A stretch of 25,951 nucleotides of DNA from Phenylobacterium sp. (GTDB taxonomy: Bacteria > Pseudomonadota > Alphaproteobacteria > Caulobacterales > Caulobacteraceae): positions 1 through 25,951 of the forward strand of contig JAHUZY010000463.1 in NCBI GenBank assembly GCA_019264505.1, read 5' to 3'. Both the position numbers and the translations under genes were made by a program. A model generated the notes under the pieces. The model searched no databases and was not told the DNA's origin. It saw only the letters and a program-made list of their open reading frames with translations. Positions 14,666 to 23,630 of the stretch are shown here, in pieces. The stretch's first letter is position 1. Each line of letters begins with the position of its first letter.

Positions 14666-16002
14666 AGGCCTAATTGCTCGTGCGACAGCTTTCCGGAAAT
14701 GCCCCTGCGGAGGAGGCTGGCTGCGATGGCGCAGAGTATGAGCGGTAGTCCAATGTATAAAACATACAAGTAAGCAGCGCCAAATTCAGCCGGTATGACT
14801 CGAAATATTATTACTGACCCGCCATAAGCTACCAAAAGTCGCGTTATGACGCTTTTCGCGCGAGAAAAAGTATTGTCGAGCCATCCGGAGGCTGCGCCGA
14901 GCCCAAGGCAACCCACGGCCACTCCGCTGAGGCCAAAGTTTAGGTACAGCTCAGATGTGAATCCTGAGACGATGTACGTTGCATCGTAATGTCCGAGAAT
15001 GACCCGGCTAGTGGTAGAGGTCACAGATATGGCGTCGGAATACGTGTCAAATCCGAAAAGCCGAGCGATGCCAAATATCGCGACTTGTACGCCATTAACG
15101 AATGTCTCGCCAATCAATAAGCCCTGCTGACGGACGTAATCAACGGAGGCTCCCATGATCGAAAATCGACCCCACTCCCAATCAATCCAGGTCCAAAAGT
15201 CAACAGTCGACCGAGAGTAGCCCTGCAGTCGTGCTAGGGAGACTGATAAGAAATAAAGTACCGTCGATAGAGCGCATAATGAAATAACAAGCCCTCGGTG
15301 CCTTCCCATTCGGGGATAAAATACCATGAAAAGTGGCAAAGCGAACACAAGTATAACGGATCTTCCTCCGCTCCATGCTAGAGACAATGTTATTAAGGCG
15401 GCCGCAGTAAGTGCTATAAGTGTATTTCTTCTGGGCGACTTAAAATCGCCGGCCAATATTATCGCGGCAAATGCGACCGCCCATACAAACCAGCTTGAGA
15501 GGTAGCTGTATCGGGCCATGCCGCCGTCGATCATGACTACGCGATTCGACCCAAATGAGGACGCAAATGCGCTAATTTTGACGAGCGCAAATATTGAAGA
15601 GGGGAGGAGAATTGCAACAATTACAGAAAGAAATATCCGTTCGTTGCCATTTAGCGCATTAAAGACAGTGGGGCGATATGCAGTAATTGCTCTCAGATGT
15701 GCGCGACAATAATGTAGCGACGCGGCGCAAATCGCGAATAAGCCGATGATGGATGCGGATGTTGCTATTATTGTAGTAGAGGTTTCGTGTGTCCACATAT
15801 CGTAAAAGCCACGGTAGCGCGCATTTAGACCTGTTAAATGAGAGAATCCGGAGAGCTGTTGAACGAGTATGTAATTAAGTATAGCGAGAGTGCTGATATT
15901 AATTATGGAGCCACGTTTTCGCGCAATATACATCGCTGCCCAAGCGCCCATTATAGCGGACGCAGCAAGTAGAGATGCGCAAATTAAATGTGTCGAATTC
16001 AT
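14662..16002 (-). CDS. Wzy-type polysaccharide polymerase
   Basis: The 446-residue protein has about ten to twelve hydrophobic segments and hydrophilic loops near the middle (for example GSNRVVMIDGGMARYSYLSS and the segment around STVDFWTWIDWEWGRFS). This layout is common to Wzy polymerases, including an Arg-containing large periplasmic loop. It would join repeat units at the periplasmic side. No strict sequence signature exists, so the call rests on topology and on its place between fcl and the flippase. The gene is strikingly A/T-rich relative to the flanking gmd/fcl, with many ATT/ATA/AAT codons, which is typical of wzy genes. ATG at 16002 overlaps the fcl TGA (ATGA). Confidence 0.8.
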   Translation of the reverse strand: MNSTHLICASLLAASAIMGAWAAMYIARKRGSIINISTLAILNYILVQQLSGFSHLTGLNARYRGFYDMWTHETSTTIIATSASIIGLFAICAASLHYCRAHLRAITAYRPTVFNALNGNERIFLSVIVAILLPSSIFALVKISAFASSFGSNRVVMIDGGMARYSYLSSWFVWAVAFAAIILAGDFKSPRRNTLIALTAAALITLSLAWSGGRSVILVFALPLFMVFYPRMGRHRGLVISLCALSTVLYFLSVSLARLQGYSRSTVDFWTWIDWEWGRFSIMGASVDYVRQQGLLIGETFVNGVQVAIFGIARLFGFDTYSDAISVTSTTSRVILGHYDATYIVSGFTSELYLNFGLSGVAVGCLGLGAASGWLDNTFSRAKSVITRLLVAYGGSVIIFRVIPAEFGAAYLYVLYIGLPLILCAIAASLLRRGISGKLSHEQLGL

Positions 16003-16973
16003 CTATCAACCGTCGCGCCGCGCGGTGTCGAGTTAAAATCTCTCCAATCCCGATATGCGTCTTTGCTGCCATCCAAAAGACTGATCTTCGGCACCCACCC
16101 CATCGCGCGCAACCTCTCCCCGCTCATCAGCTTCCGCATCGTCCCATCCGGCTTGCTCGGATCGGTGCGGATATCCCCCTCGAAGCCGACTACGTCACAG
16201 ACCAGGCGGGCTAGATCCAGGATGGTGATGTCCTCGCCCGAGCCCACATTGACGTGCTCGTGGTCGGAGTAGCGCTGCAGCATGAAGACCAGGGCGTCGG
16301 CGCAGTCGTCGGCGTGCAGGAACTCACGACGTGGCGCGCCAGTGCCCCAGATGGTGATGTGGTTGGCACCGGCGATCTTGGCTTCGTGGGCCTTGCGGAT
16401 CAGTGCCGGCAGGACGTGGCTGGTGTTCAGGTCGAAATTGTCGCCGGGGCCATAGAGGTTGGTGGGCATGGCGCTGATAAAGTCACGGCCGTGCTGGCGG
16501 CGATAGGCCTGGGCCAGCTTGATGCCAGCGATCTTGGCGATGGCGTACCACTCGTTGGTCGGCTCTAGGGGGCCGGTGAGGAGGGCGCTCTCGAGGATCG
16601 GCTGGGCCGCTTCCTTGGGATAGATGCAGGATGAGCCCAGGAACAACAGCTTCGCCACATCGGCCCGGTGGGCGGCGTGGATGATGTTGGCCTCGATCAT
16701 CAGGTTTTCATACAGGAAGTCAGCGGGATAGGTGTCGTTGGCCAGGATGCCGCCCACCTTGGCCGCGGCTAGGATGACGGCGTCGGGTCGGGCCTGGTCC
16801 ATCCACGCCTCCACCGCGGCCTGGCGGCGCAGGTCCAGCTGGTCGCGGCCGGCGATCAGTACCTCGCAGTCCTCCGAGGCCAGGCGCCGGACGACGGCCG
16901 AGCCGACCATGCCGCGATGGCCGGCGACCCAGATGCGCTTGCCCTTGAGGGGGTAGATCACCTCACTCGGCAT
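15999..16973 (-). CDS. fcl: GDP-L-fucose synthase
   Basis: This NADPH-dependent 3,5-epimerase/4-reductase converts GDP-4-keto-6-deoxymannose (made by Gmd) to GDP-L-fucose. The 324 residues show the nucleotide-binding GHRGMVGS (18-25), [18 protein letters not shown] (113-120) and catalytic Tyr143 and Lys147 in [11 protein letters not shown]. The product-binding region [17 protein letters not shown] is also present. The start ATG at 16973 overlaps gmd by 11 bases, so the two are coupled. Body codons are very G/C-rich, but the last 25-30 codons (left of about 16,085) are A/T-richer, as if a recombination junction lies in the 3' end. The last residues are [13 protein letters not shown]. Confidence 0.96.
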   Translation of the reverse strand: MPSEVIYPLKGKRIWVAGHRGMVGSAVVRRLASEDCEVLIAGRDQLDLRRQAAVEAWMDQARPDAVILAAAKVGGILANDTYPADFLYENLMIEANIIHAAHRADVAKLLFLGSSCIYPKEAAQPILESALLTGPLEPTNEWYAIAKIAGIKLAQAYRRQHGRDFISAMPTNLYGPGDNFDLNTSHVLPALIRKAHEAKIAGANHITIWGTGAPRREFLHADDCADALVFMLQRYSDHEHVNVGSGEDITILDLARLVCDVVGFEGDIRTDPSKPDGTMRKLMSGERLRAMGWVPKISLLDGSKDAYRDWRDFNSTPRGATVDR

Positions 16974-18039
16974 TGCGACGTTGCTCCTTGGCGACGGTGA
17001 TCAGGTCAGAGGCGACCATCTCGGCGCACAGTTGCTGCCACTTGGTCTCGTGGGTCCAGCCGAGCTTGGTCTTGGCCTTGGCCGGATTGCCGATCAGCAG
17101 GTCGACCTCGGTGGGGCGGAAATAGCGGGGGTCGATCTCCACATAGACCCTGCCGGTCTCGGCGCAGAGGCCGCGCTCGTTCACGCCCTCGCCCTCCCAG
17201 CGCAAGGTGACGTCGGTCTGGGCGAAGGCCTCGGTGACGAAGTCGCGGACCACCGTGGTCTCGCCTGTGGCCAGGACATAGTCGTCCGGCTCGTCCTGCT
17301 GCAGCATCATCCACATGCCGCGGACATATTCCCGGGCGTGGCCCCAGTCGCGCTTGGCGTCGATGTTGCCGAGATAGAGGCGCTCCTCGTAACCCAGCTT
17401 GATGGCGGCCACCGCGCGGGTGATTTTGCGGGTGACGAAGGTCTCCCCGCGCAGGGGACTCTCATGGTTGAACAGGATGCCGTTGGAGGCGTGGATTCCA
17501 TAGGCCTCGCGGTAGTTCACCACGATCCAGTAGCTGTAGAGCTTGGCCACCCCATAGGGACTGCGAGGATAGAACGGGGTGGTTTCGCTCTGCGGGACCT
17601 CCTGCACCAGGCCGTAGAGCTCGGAGGTGGAGGCCTGGTAGAAGCGGGTGGTGTTTTCTAGCCCTAAAATCCGGATGGCCTCGAGCAGGCGCAGGGTGCC
17701 GACGGCGTCGGCGTTGGCGGTGTATTCCGGGGTCTCGAAACTGACCGCCACATGGCTCTGGGCGGCTAGGTTGTAAATCTCATCGGGCCGCACTTGCTGC
17801 ACTATGCGAATAAGATTGGTGGAGTCGGTTAAGTCGCCATAGTGCAGGACCAGCCGACGGTCCTCCTCATGGGGGTCCTGGTAGAACTGTTCGATCCTGC
17901 CGGTGTTGAACGAGGATGAGCGGCGCTTCAGCCCATGGACCACATAGCCCTTGGATAGCAGCAGCTCCGTCAGATAGGCGCCATCCTGGCCGGTGACTCC
18001 GGTGATCAGGGCGACTTTTCTACCGTGGGCATCAGGCAT
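16963..18039 (-). CDS. gmd: GDP-mannose 4,6-dehydratase
   Basis: This cytoplasmic SDR enzyme converts GDP-D-mannose to GDP-4-keto-6-deoxy-D-mannose, the precursor of L-fucose (and of D-rhamnose or perosamine in other pathways). The 358 residues contain the NADP motif GVTGQDG (14-20), [14 protein letters not shown], the catalytic Thr138/Glu140 in ASTSELYG, Tyr162 and Lys166 in SPYGVAKLY, and the family stretch [16 protein letters not shown]. The start ATG at 18039 has a weak ribosome binding site and lies 23 bases downstream of the WcaI-like gene. Overlap with fcl directly downstream fixes its role in GDP-fucose synthesis. Confidence 0.98.
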   Translation of the reverse strand: MPDAHGRKVALITGVTGQDGAYLTELLLSKGYVVHGLKRRSSSFNTGRIEQFYQDPHEEDRRLVLHYGDLTDSTNLIRIVQQVRPDEIYNLAAQSHVAVSFETPEYTANADAVGTLRLLEAIRILGLENTTRFYQASTSELYGLVQEVPQSETTPFYPRSPYGVAKLYSYWIVVNYREAYGIHASNGILFNHESPLRGETFVTRKITRAVAAIKLGYEERLYLGNIDAKRDWGHAREYVRGMWMMLQQDEPDDYVLATGETTVVRDFVTEAFAQTDVTLRWEGEGVNERGLCAETGRVYVEIDPRYFRPTEVDLLIGNPAKAKTKLGWTHETKWQQLCAEMVASDLITVAKEQRRNAE

Positions 18040-18062
18040 GTATCGGGTCCACTTGTAAGGAA

Positions 18063-19388
18063 CTAGGCAGCTATGGGGCGGGCGTCGGAAGGGGCGTCTG
18101 TGCGCTGCAAGAACAGCGCCGCCTGGGCGAACTGAGCGATCCCGCTGGTCTTGGCCAACTGCCCGGCCAGGGCCAGTCGCTGCGCTCGCGTCTCAGGCTC
18201 AAGACCTTGACCGGCCGCCTGCGCGATGGCTTCGGCCAGGGCGGCGGAATCTCCCGGCGCGGTCAAGTGGCAGGAGGTCCCCAGGAAGTCGGCGAGCTCC
18301 GTGCCGGGATCGGCTGTGACGATCACCGGCTTGGCCGAAGCTAACATGCCGCCAAGCTTGGAAGGCAGCAGAAGGTCGGCGGCCTCTCGCTCCTGCGGCA
18401 GCAGGTGCACATTGGCCAGGCTCAGGAACTCGCCAAACCGCGCCTCCGGCTGAAAGCCTATCACCCGCAGATTCGGGAGCCGGCCCGCCGCCTTCTCCAG
18501 CTCGGGCCGCATAGGCCCGTCCCCTGCCACGACGAAAAGGATTTCCGGTCGGTCACCCAGCCGTTCTGCAGCCTCCCAGATCAGCCGCACGCCTTGCTTG
18601 GCGCCGAGATTGCCCGAATAGAGCGCGACGAACGCACCCTCGGCGATCCCCAATTCCTGCCGGTAGGCGCTGGCGTCCTGGTCTGGTCTGACCTGATCCA
18701 GGTCAACCCAGTTGCGAACCACTTCAACCTTGCTGGCGTCTACACCTTTGCTGATGATCTTCTCAGCCATGCGGTTGGAGATCGTCACGATCCTGTCGAA
18801 GCAGCGCGCCATGGCGCGATCAAACCCGCCGGCCATACGAGCCAGGAGGCCGCCTTGCCCCAGGTGCCCGACCGCAAAGGCCGCCTCAACTTCGAGATCC
18901 TGGACATGCAGGACCGTGCGCGCGCCCACCAATCTCGCCGCCAGTAGGGCTACTGGGGCGACAAACAGAGTTGGCTCAACCACTAACACGACGCTGGGCC
19001 GCCGCCTCAGGATGGTCCAAAGGGCCACCGGCGCGGAACTTGCGGCGAACGACAATGGCGCCAGCAACCGCCGTATGCCTTTCATCTGCTCGCTTAGATA
19101 TAGCGGACAGCGATAGATCTCAGCACCGGCCAGTGATTTATACGCCCAACCATTTCGGTGCGGGGCCTGCACTCGCCAACCGGGATAATGGGGCGGCGCT
19201 GTAACCACGCAAACGGCATGTCCTTCGGCGGCCAGGTAGGCGCCAATCTCACCGGAGTAGCGGCCCACACCGGCGATCTCGGGGGCGTAGTTGATCCCGT
19301 AGATGAAAATGGACTCTCGTCTTGTCGCCAGGCATGCGCCGTCCTGCGCCTGAGCGCTTGCCTTCGGCAAATCCGTCGCAACCGTCAC
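18063..19388 (-). CDS. WcaI-like glycosyltransferase (possible fucosyltransferase)
   Basis: This 441-residue GT-B glycosyltransferase has the N-terminal signature [20 protein letters not shown] and [13 protein letters not shown], characteristic of the WcaI group, whose colanic acid member is reported as a fucosyltransferase. The C-terminal donor domain has [33 protein letters not shown] and [18 protein letters not shown]. Two short hydrophobic stretches may dock it to the membrane. GTG at 19388 overlaps the stop of the SDR gene (GTGA). It lies 23 bases before gmd, so an L-fucose donor is reasonable but is inference. Mannose or another hexose transfer is possible. The first 25 residues are variable and the real start could be slightly further in. 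Confidence 0.87.
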   Translation of the reverse strand: MTVATDLPKASAQAQDGACLATRRESIFIYGINYAPEIAGVGRYSGEIGAYLAAEGHAVCVVTAPPHYPGWRVQAPHRNGWAYKSLAGAEIYRCPLYLSEQMKGIRRLLAPLSFAASSAPVALWTILRRRPSVVLVVEPTLFVAPVALLAARLVGARTVLHVQDLEVEAAFAVGHLGQGGLLARMAGGFDRAMARCFDRIVTISNRMAEKIISKGVDASKVEVVRNWVDLDQVRPDQDASAYRQELGIAEGAFVALYSGNLGAKQGVRLIWEAAERLGDRPEILFVVAGDGPMRPELEKAAGRLPNLRVIGFQPEARFGEFLSLANVHLLPQEREAADLLLPSKLGGMLASAKPVIVTADPGTELADFLGTSCHLTAPGDSAALAEAIAQAAGQGLEPETRAQRLALAGQLAKTSGIAQFAQAALFLQRTDAPSDARPIAA

Positions 19389-20368
19389 TCGAACCGCCCT
19401 TCAGTTTCCTGCGCCCAGCTCGTCAGTGACGAAACGAGGTCAAGTTCGAACACGTAGCCATGGTCGATCAGCCACTGTGGGGCGATGCGTGTTGAGCGTA
19501 CCAGTTTCATCACGCGCTCGCGGTGGACGGGCGTCCTGGCGCCCATTGCGTTTGCGGCTTCAAACATTCGGGCGGCGGCCAGAAGAGCGGGTAGGGGGGC
19601 GGAAGCAGGCTGGAAGGGGCGACCCATCACCTGGCTGAACGCGTTCACGATGTCCTGGGTGGTGCTTTCGTTTGGGAAGGCGAAGTTGAACAGGACTTCT
19701 CGGTCTGGCCGGGCGATCGCAAATTCGAGGGTCTGGAGAAGCTCATCCACATGCCCACCGCTCTTCACCGTGTCCAGACGTCCCGGATAGAAGAAGACGC
19801 CGCGTCGTAGCGCGCTAGCTAGGGTGCTGTAATTACCCCGCTCTCCCGGTCCAAAGACGACGCCAGGTCTGACGGTGACCAGCCGCCGGCTGGGCGCAGC
19901 CTTCATCCACATCTGGTGGATCAGTTCGGCCATTAACTTGGAGCGGCCATAGTCGCTTGTGGGGGCGGGGGGGGAGGCTTCGGTGCGCACCTCTTCTGTG
20001 GGCCCGTAGACGGAGATCGAACTGGTGAAGACAATCAGCGGGATCCCGCAAGCCTCGGCCAAGGCGGTGACCCGCCCGGCCCCGAGGACATTCGTCTCAT
20101 AGTATTCGTGAGCGGGGTGTCCAGGCGTGCGGTGGACGGCCGCCAGATTGTACAAAATCTGTGCGCCAGTTCCGATCTCGGGGGCCAGTGACTGACGAAC
20201 ATCTGCAGTGACATACTCGACCCCTGCCAGCTGTTCTCGCGGGGGGGCGATATCGACCGCGACGACCGAGCGACCTTGGTGCGCCAGTCGCCGGACGAGG
20301 CGCGTCCCGATGAAGCCGCTGGCGCCTGTGACGACGGCGCGACCATGAGGGGCATGGGTGATCGACAT
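19385..20368 (-). CDS. NAD-dependent epimerase/dehydratase (extended SDR)
   Basis: The 327-residue extended SDR protein has the NAD motif TGASGFIG (14-21), LYNLAAVHRTPG, FTSSISVYG (114-122) and catalytic Tyr140/Lys144 in SDYGRSKLMAE. It resembles nucleotide-sugar epimerases and 4-ketoreductases, but no stretch fixes the substrate. Possible roles are reduction of a 4-keto sugar nucleotide or 4-epimerisation of a UDP-sugar for the polymer. The ATG at 20368 follows the TGA of the phosphatase-family gene after one base, and its stop overlaps the next GTG, so it sits inside the leftward operon between a CysQ-like gene and a glycosyltransferase. Confidence 0.85.
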   Translation of the reverse strand: MSITHAPHGRAVVTGASGFIGTRLVRRLAHQGRSVVAVDIAPPREQLAGVEYVTADVRQSLAPEIGTGAQILYNLAAVHRTPGHPAHEYYETNVLGAGRVTALAEACGIPLIVFTSSISVYGPTEEVRTEASPPAPTSDYGRSKLMAELIHQMWMKAAPSRRLVTVRPGVVFGPGERGNYSTLASALRRGVFFYPGRLDTVKSGGHVDELLQTLEFAIARPDREVLFNFAFPNESTTQDIVNAFSQVMGRPFQPASAPLPALLAAARMFEAANAMGARTPVHRERVMKLVRSTRIAPQWLIDHGYVFELDLVSSLTSWAQETEGRFE

Positions 20369-20369
20369 G

Positions 20370-21113
20370 TCAGCCTACCGCCGCCATGAGCCTGTCTCTC
20401 AGCTCTGGCCGGCAGACAACGAGGTCAGGGAGATAGGTGTCCTTTTGATTGTAGACCATAGGCGCGCCGTCGAGGCGTGAGACATGGAAGCCAGCTGCCA
20501 AGGCGACCGCGACAGGTGCGGCGGAATCCCACTCATATTGGCCGCCGGCGTGGACATAGGCATGGGCTTCGCCGCGGACGACGCCCATCACCTTCGCACC
20601 GGCCGAACCCATGGGAACCAGCTCGGCGCCCAAGGTTTCGGCGGCGCGGCTAGCGACTTCTGGCGGCCTTGAGCGGCTGACAAGTATCTTTAGGCCGTCT
20701 GGTGCGTCCGGCATGGGTGGTGGGGTGGCGGTGTCGAGAACTAGGCCCAGGCCGGGGAGAGCGACGGCGCCGATCGTCGGATGACCATCGATGCACAGGG
20801 CCACGTGGATCGCCCAATCGTCGCGGCCTTCCGAGAACTCCCGGGTGCCATCCAGGGGGTCGATGACCCAGACCCGGGAGCGGGCCAGCCGGCTCTCGTC
20901 GTCAGCGGCTTCTTCCGAAAGCACGGCATCATGGGGCCGTAGGGCCGAGAGGCTGTGGCTCAAAAACCCCTGGCCGACGGCGTCCCCCAGCCCACCCAGC
21001 GGCTTGCCGATAAGCGTAGTTAGGGCGCGGGCCGATAGGAGTAGCTGACCGGCCTGGCCGGCCAGGGCGCTGGCCAGACGGGCGTCGTCGGAAAGGTCGT
21101 ACGCTTGCGACAT
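20370..21113 (-). CDS. Inositol monophosphatase / CysQ family phosphatase
   Basis: This 247-residue metal-dependent phosphatase of the FIG superfamily shows all three metal sites: LSEEAAD (Glu67/68), WVIDPLDGTREF (Asp85, Asp88) and QYEWDSAAP (Asp196). WDSAAP and DPLDGTREF resemble CysQ, which hydrolyses 3'-phosphoadenosine 5'-phosphate, but GSAGAKVM replaces the usual GSSLKFC. The position inside a polysaccharide operon suggests either PAP removal, linked to sulfation, or dephosphorylation of a sugar phosphate. No sulfotransferase is visible in the window. The ATG at 21113 has a poor ribosome binding site and is 85 bases after the sugar transferase gene. Confidence 0.87.
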   Translation of the reverse strand: MSQAYDLSDDARLASALAGQAGQLLLSARALTTLIGKPLGGLGDAVGQGFLSHSLSALRPHDAVLSEEAADDESRLARSRVWVIDPLDGTREFSEGRDDWAIHVALCIDGHPTIGAVALPGLGLVLDTATPPPMPDAPDGLKILVSRSRPPEVASRAAETLGAELVPMGSAGAKVMGVVRGEAHAYVHAGGQYEWDSAAPVAVALAAGFHVSRLDGAPMVYNQKDTYLPDLVVCRPELRDRLMAAVG

Positions 21114-21198
21114 CAGAAGCCAGGCCCCCGCCCCGGCGAAACTTGAGGCGCCAGCGATACGGTGCGCCAGCTCGCCAACAGTCTTGAGCTAATTCGAT

Positions 21199-21918
21199 CT
21201 AGTAGGATCCGCTGCGCATCAGCACGGCCGGCACGGTGGCGGCCATGATCTGGACGTAGCGGCGGACGCCGATGGTCTTTGCGTAAAGCACGTCCAGGGC
21301 CACCCGGCGACGATAGGAGACATCGTTGCGGCCGTTCACCTGCCACAGGCCGGTGACGCCGGGCTTGACCGCGCAGTAATAAGCGAACCACCGACCATAG
21401 CGGGGTACTTCGGCGGCCACGATGGGCCGCGGTCCCACCAGGCTCATTTCGCCCTTCAAAACGTTGAACAGCTGCGGCAGCTCATCGAGGCTGGACTTGC
21501 GCAGGAAGGCGCCAAGCGCGGTGATCCGCGGATCTTTGCGGAGCTTGTGGTCGGCTTCCCATTCCTTGCGGGCGTCGGGATCGCGGGCCAGCAGTGCGTT
21601 CAGCCGGGCTTCGGCGTCGATCACCATGGTGCGGAACTTCAGGCATTTGAAGGTGTTGCCGCCTTGGCCGATCCGGCTTTGGCGGAACAGGGCAGGGCCG
21701 CCGTCCTGGGCGCGGATCATCATCGCAATGGCCAGCATCAGTGGCGCGATGAAGATCAGAACAGACAGGGCGATAAGGATGTCAAGAAAGCGACACAGAT
21801 CGAGGCTGAGCTGATCAGCAAATTTGCGCGGCTTGGTCGCAGAATACCGCACATACCCCCCCAGGCCTGGAAGGGCCGTACTCTCAAGAGCGATGTCCTT
21901 CGTCCCGGAAAGAAACAC
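21199..21918 (-). CDS. Initiating sugar-1-phosphate transferase (PssY/PssZ type)
   Basis: This polyprenyl-phosphate hexose-1-phosphate transferase places the first sugar phosphate on undecaprenyl phosphate at the inner membrane. At 239 residues it is the short form: one hydrophobic membrane helix (about 44-68), then the catalytic core with LFRQSRIGQ, CLKFRTM (92-98), the DELPQL motif (Asp145-Glu146), SLVGPRP (159-165) and KPGVTGLWQVNGRNDVSYRRR. The N-terminal multi-helix CoA-binding-like domain of the longer WbaP/WcaJ enzymes is absent. The start is taken as GTG at 21918, where the upstream GGGGG is a poor ribosome binding site. It is the first gene of the leftward assembly operon, preceded by 151 bases without a gene. 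Confidence 0.93.
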   Translation of the reverse strand: MFLSGTKDIALESTALPGLGGYVRYSATKPRKFADQLSLDLCRFLDILIALSVLIFIAPLMLAIAMMIRAQDGGPALFRQSRIGQGGNTFKCLKFRTMVIDAEARLNALLARDPDARKEWEADHKLRKDPRITALGAFLRKSSLDELPQLFNVLKGEMSLVGPRPIVAAEVPRYGRWFAYYCAVKPGVTGLWQVNGRNDVSYRRRVALDVLYAKTIGVRRYVQIMAATVPAVLMRSGSY

Positions 21919-22069
21919 GATGCAGCCCCCTACGGTTGTCGCGGTCTTTACCCTGCGAATTTAGGGCCATCCAGCCCTTTCAACGCGAGGTGGAAAGAAC
22001 TTATTGGCGCTCAGCGCGCCCGGCGCCAGCTAGGCAGGCGCCCAAAGTGTGCAGTGCGGCAAGAATTCA
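21919..22069 (-). other. Intergenic region upstream of the sugar transferase
   Basis: These 151 bases separate galE from the sugar transferase gene. GGCGCC occurs as two copies around a 9-base spacer, which could form a short hairpin after galE, but no T-run follows it. I see no convincing -35/-10 pair, although a promoter for the transferase operon is expected here. Confidence 0.3.
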
Positions 22070-23065
22070 TCAGATTGCGGCGCTCCTGAGCCTGGGCAGG
22101 CCTTGCGTGTGCCATCGCCAGGCGCTGTCCAGGATGTCCTTCAGGCCATATTGCGGCGCCCACCCGAGCACCTCTCGGGCCTTGCGGTTGTCGGCGACGA
22201 GGGCTGGGGCGTCACCCTCCCGACGGGGGGCGTCGGTGACCTCAAAGGGGCGGCCTGAGACGGCGCTGATGGCGTCGACCAGCTCCTGAACCGTGGAGCC
22301 CGTCCCCGTGCCCAGATTGAAGACAGCGCTCTTTCCGCCGGCCAGCAGGTGCTTCAGCGCCCGGACATGGGCGTCAGCCAGGTCTAGGACATGGATATAG
22401 TCACGGACCGCAGTGCCATCCCGGGTGGGATAGTCCCGGCCAAAGATCTTGAAGCCGGCGTTGGCGCCCATGGCCGCTGCGATGGCCAGCGGAATGGCGT
22501 GGGTCTCCGGATCATGCCACTCGCCGATCCGGGCCTCGAAATCGGCGCCGGCGGCGTTGAAGTAGCGCAGGCATACTGACCGGAAGTCGCAGTGGCGGTC
22601 CAGGTCGCTGAGGACCTGCTCGACCATCAGCTTGGTGTGGCCATAGGGATTGAGTGGCGACTGCGGATGGGTCTCGTCCATCGGGATCTGCTGCGGGTCG
22701 CCATAGGTGGCGCAGGTCGAGGAGAAGACCATGGTGCCGACGCCGGCCCGGCGGGCGGCGTCGATCAGGGTCAGGGCGCCAGAGACATTGTTGTCATAGA
22801 ACCGGTCGGGGTGACGCACCGACTCGCCCACCTCGATTAGGGCCGCAAAGTGCAGGATGGCCACCGGACGGTGCTTGGCGAAGACCTCGTCCAGGCGCGC
22901 GGCGTCGCGAATGTCGCCGATCTCCAGCGGGCCCCATTGGGCGAACTCGGCATGGCCATTGCTCAGATTGTCATAGGCGACGGGAAGAAACCCGGCGTCG
23001 GCCAGGCGAAGACTGGTGTGCGAGCCCACATAGCCCGCGCCCCCCGTGACTAAGACCTTCTGCAT
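22070..23065 (-). CDS. galE: UDP-glucose 4-epimerase
   Basis: This cytoplasmic NAD-dependent enzyme interconverts UDP-glucose and UDP-galactose, supplying galactose for surface polysaccharides. The 331 residues (E. coli GalE has 338) show TGGAGYVGSH (7-16), AYDNLSNGH, FSSTCATYG (114-122), catalytic Tyr141/Lys145 in NPYGHTK, CLRYFNAAGA and GRDYPTRDGTAVRDYIHV, all diagnostic of GalE. The start is ATG at 23065, because the protein begins there with the canonical KVLVTGGAGYVG; an open frame continues 60 codons upstream but reads as non-family sequence. The upstream GGAAAG is a weak ribosome binding site. It is divergent from the small membrane protein gene at 23327. Confidence 0.97.
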   Translation of the reverse strand: MQKVLVTGGAGYVGSHTSLRLADAGFLPVAYDNLSNGHAEFAQWGPLEIGDIRDAARLDEVFAKHRPVAILHFAALIEVGESVRHPDRFYDNNVSGALTLIDAARRAGVGTMVFSSTCATYGDPQQIPMDETHPQSPLNPYGHTKLMVEQVLSDLDRHCDFRSVCLRYFNAAGADFEARIGEWHDPETHAIPLAIAAAMGANAGFKIFGRDYPTRDGTAVRDYIHVLDLADAHVRALKHLLAGGKSAVFNLGTGTGSTVQELVDAISAVSGRPFEVTDAPRREGDAPALVADNRKAREVLGWAPQYGLKDILDSAWRWHTQGLPRLRSAAI

Positions 23066-23326
23066 GGTACTTTCCACTTTCGCCCCCAGGCCGGTTAGCC
23101 GCCGGTCCGCTCGCCATGACGACAGGACCAAGACAAATTTGAGATGGCCGCCCTTCAGGAGAGGGCGTGATGTGTCGTCGGGATTCCCACACGGCGCGAA
23201 GGCCATCGACGTCCGCGAGCGTCCCCTTGCGAGCCCGAGCCGCAAAGATCAGGAAAGTCTTCGCACAGAGAGAGTTTGTTAGCCGCCACCTGTTATCACC
23301 TTCTGGACCTTCGGGAGGAACCGGAC

Positions 23327-23608
23327 GTGGGCGCCAAACTTAAGCCTTTGACCGCAGAAGCGGTCGCAACACCTGCTGCCGCCTCGCCGGAGCCTGCGCT
23401 CTGGTCGGCCAGACTGGCCTCGCCAAGTGATCTCGGCGCCGACAGTCCGGCTCTGCGGCTCCAGGATCATCTGCGCCGCTCGCTCGAGGCGGCGCCGCAG
23501 GATAACTGGTCTGCCCGCAGAACCCTGGCCTTTGTGGTCGCGACCTGCAGCGCCTTCTGGTTCGCTACGGCGCTTCTCTTCCAGCTGGCGGCCCGCGCGC
23601 TCGGCTGA
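23327..23608 (+). CDS. Small C-terminally anchored membrane protein, unknown
   Basis: This 93-residue protein has a polar Ala/Pro/Ser-rich N-terminal region (1-62) and one hydrophobic helix at the end (about 66-88, LAFVVATCSAFWFATALLFQL). The layout fits a tail-anchored protein with its N-terminus in the cytoplasm. I chose GTG at 23327 because GGAGG lies just upstream; a longer frame from ATG at 23276 adds 17 residues without a better ribosome binding site. I do not recognise the family. It is wedged between galE and the convergent wzc-like gene, 22 bases from the latter's stop. A role next to the Wzc complex is possible but is only suggested by position. Confidence 0.65.
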   Translation: MGAKLKPLTAEAVATPAAASPEPALWSARLASPSDLGADSPALRLQDHLRRSLEAAPQDNWSARRTLAFVVATCSAFWFATALLFQLAARALG

Positions 23609-23630
23609 GCCCGCGAACCGCCAATCTGGG

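Larger units (their letters stand above)
11695..16085. other. A/T-rich core of the polysaccharide locus
   Basis: The wzy, wzx, cgeB-like and acetyltransferase genes contain many A/T-ending codons and A/T-rich runs not seen in ugd, gmd, galE or wzc. On the right the change is sharp, inside the last codons of fcl at about 16,080. On the left it fades across the glycosyltransferase and the rightward epimerase/acetyltransferase genes. I judged composition by eye. The pattern suggests a strain-variable, horizontally exchanged cassette set between conserved sugar-nucleotide genes. Confidence 0.65.

Noticed and set aside
22030-22052. GGCGCC repeat hairpin after galE as a terminator
   Set aside because: Only six pairs, no T-run, and GGCGCC is common in DNA of this composition.
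23066-23245. 60-codon N-terminal extension of galE
   Set aside because: GalE proteins begin at the nucleotide-binding strand KVLVTGGAGYVG. The extension does not resemble the family and occupies the divergent promoter region.
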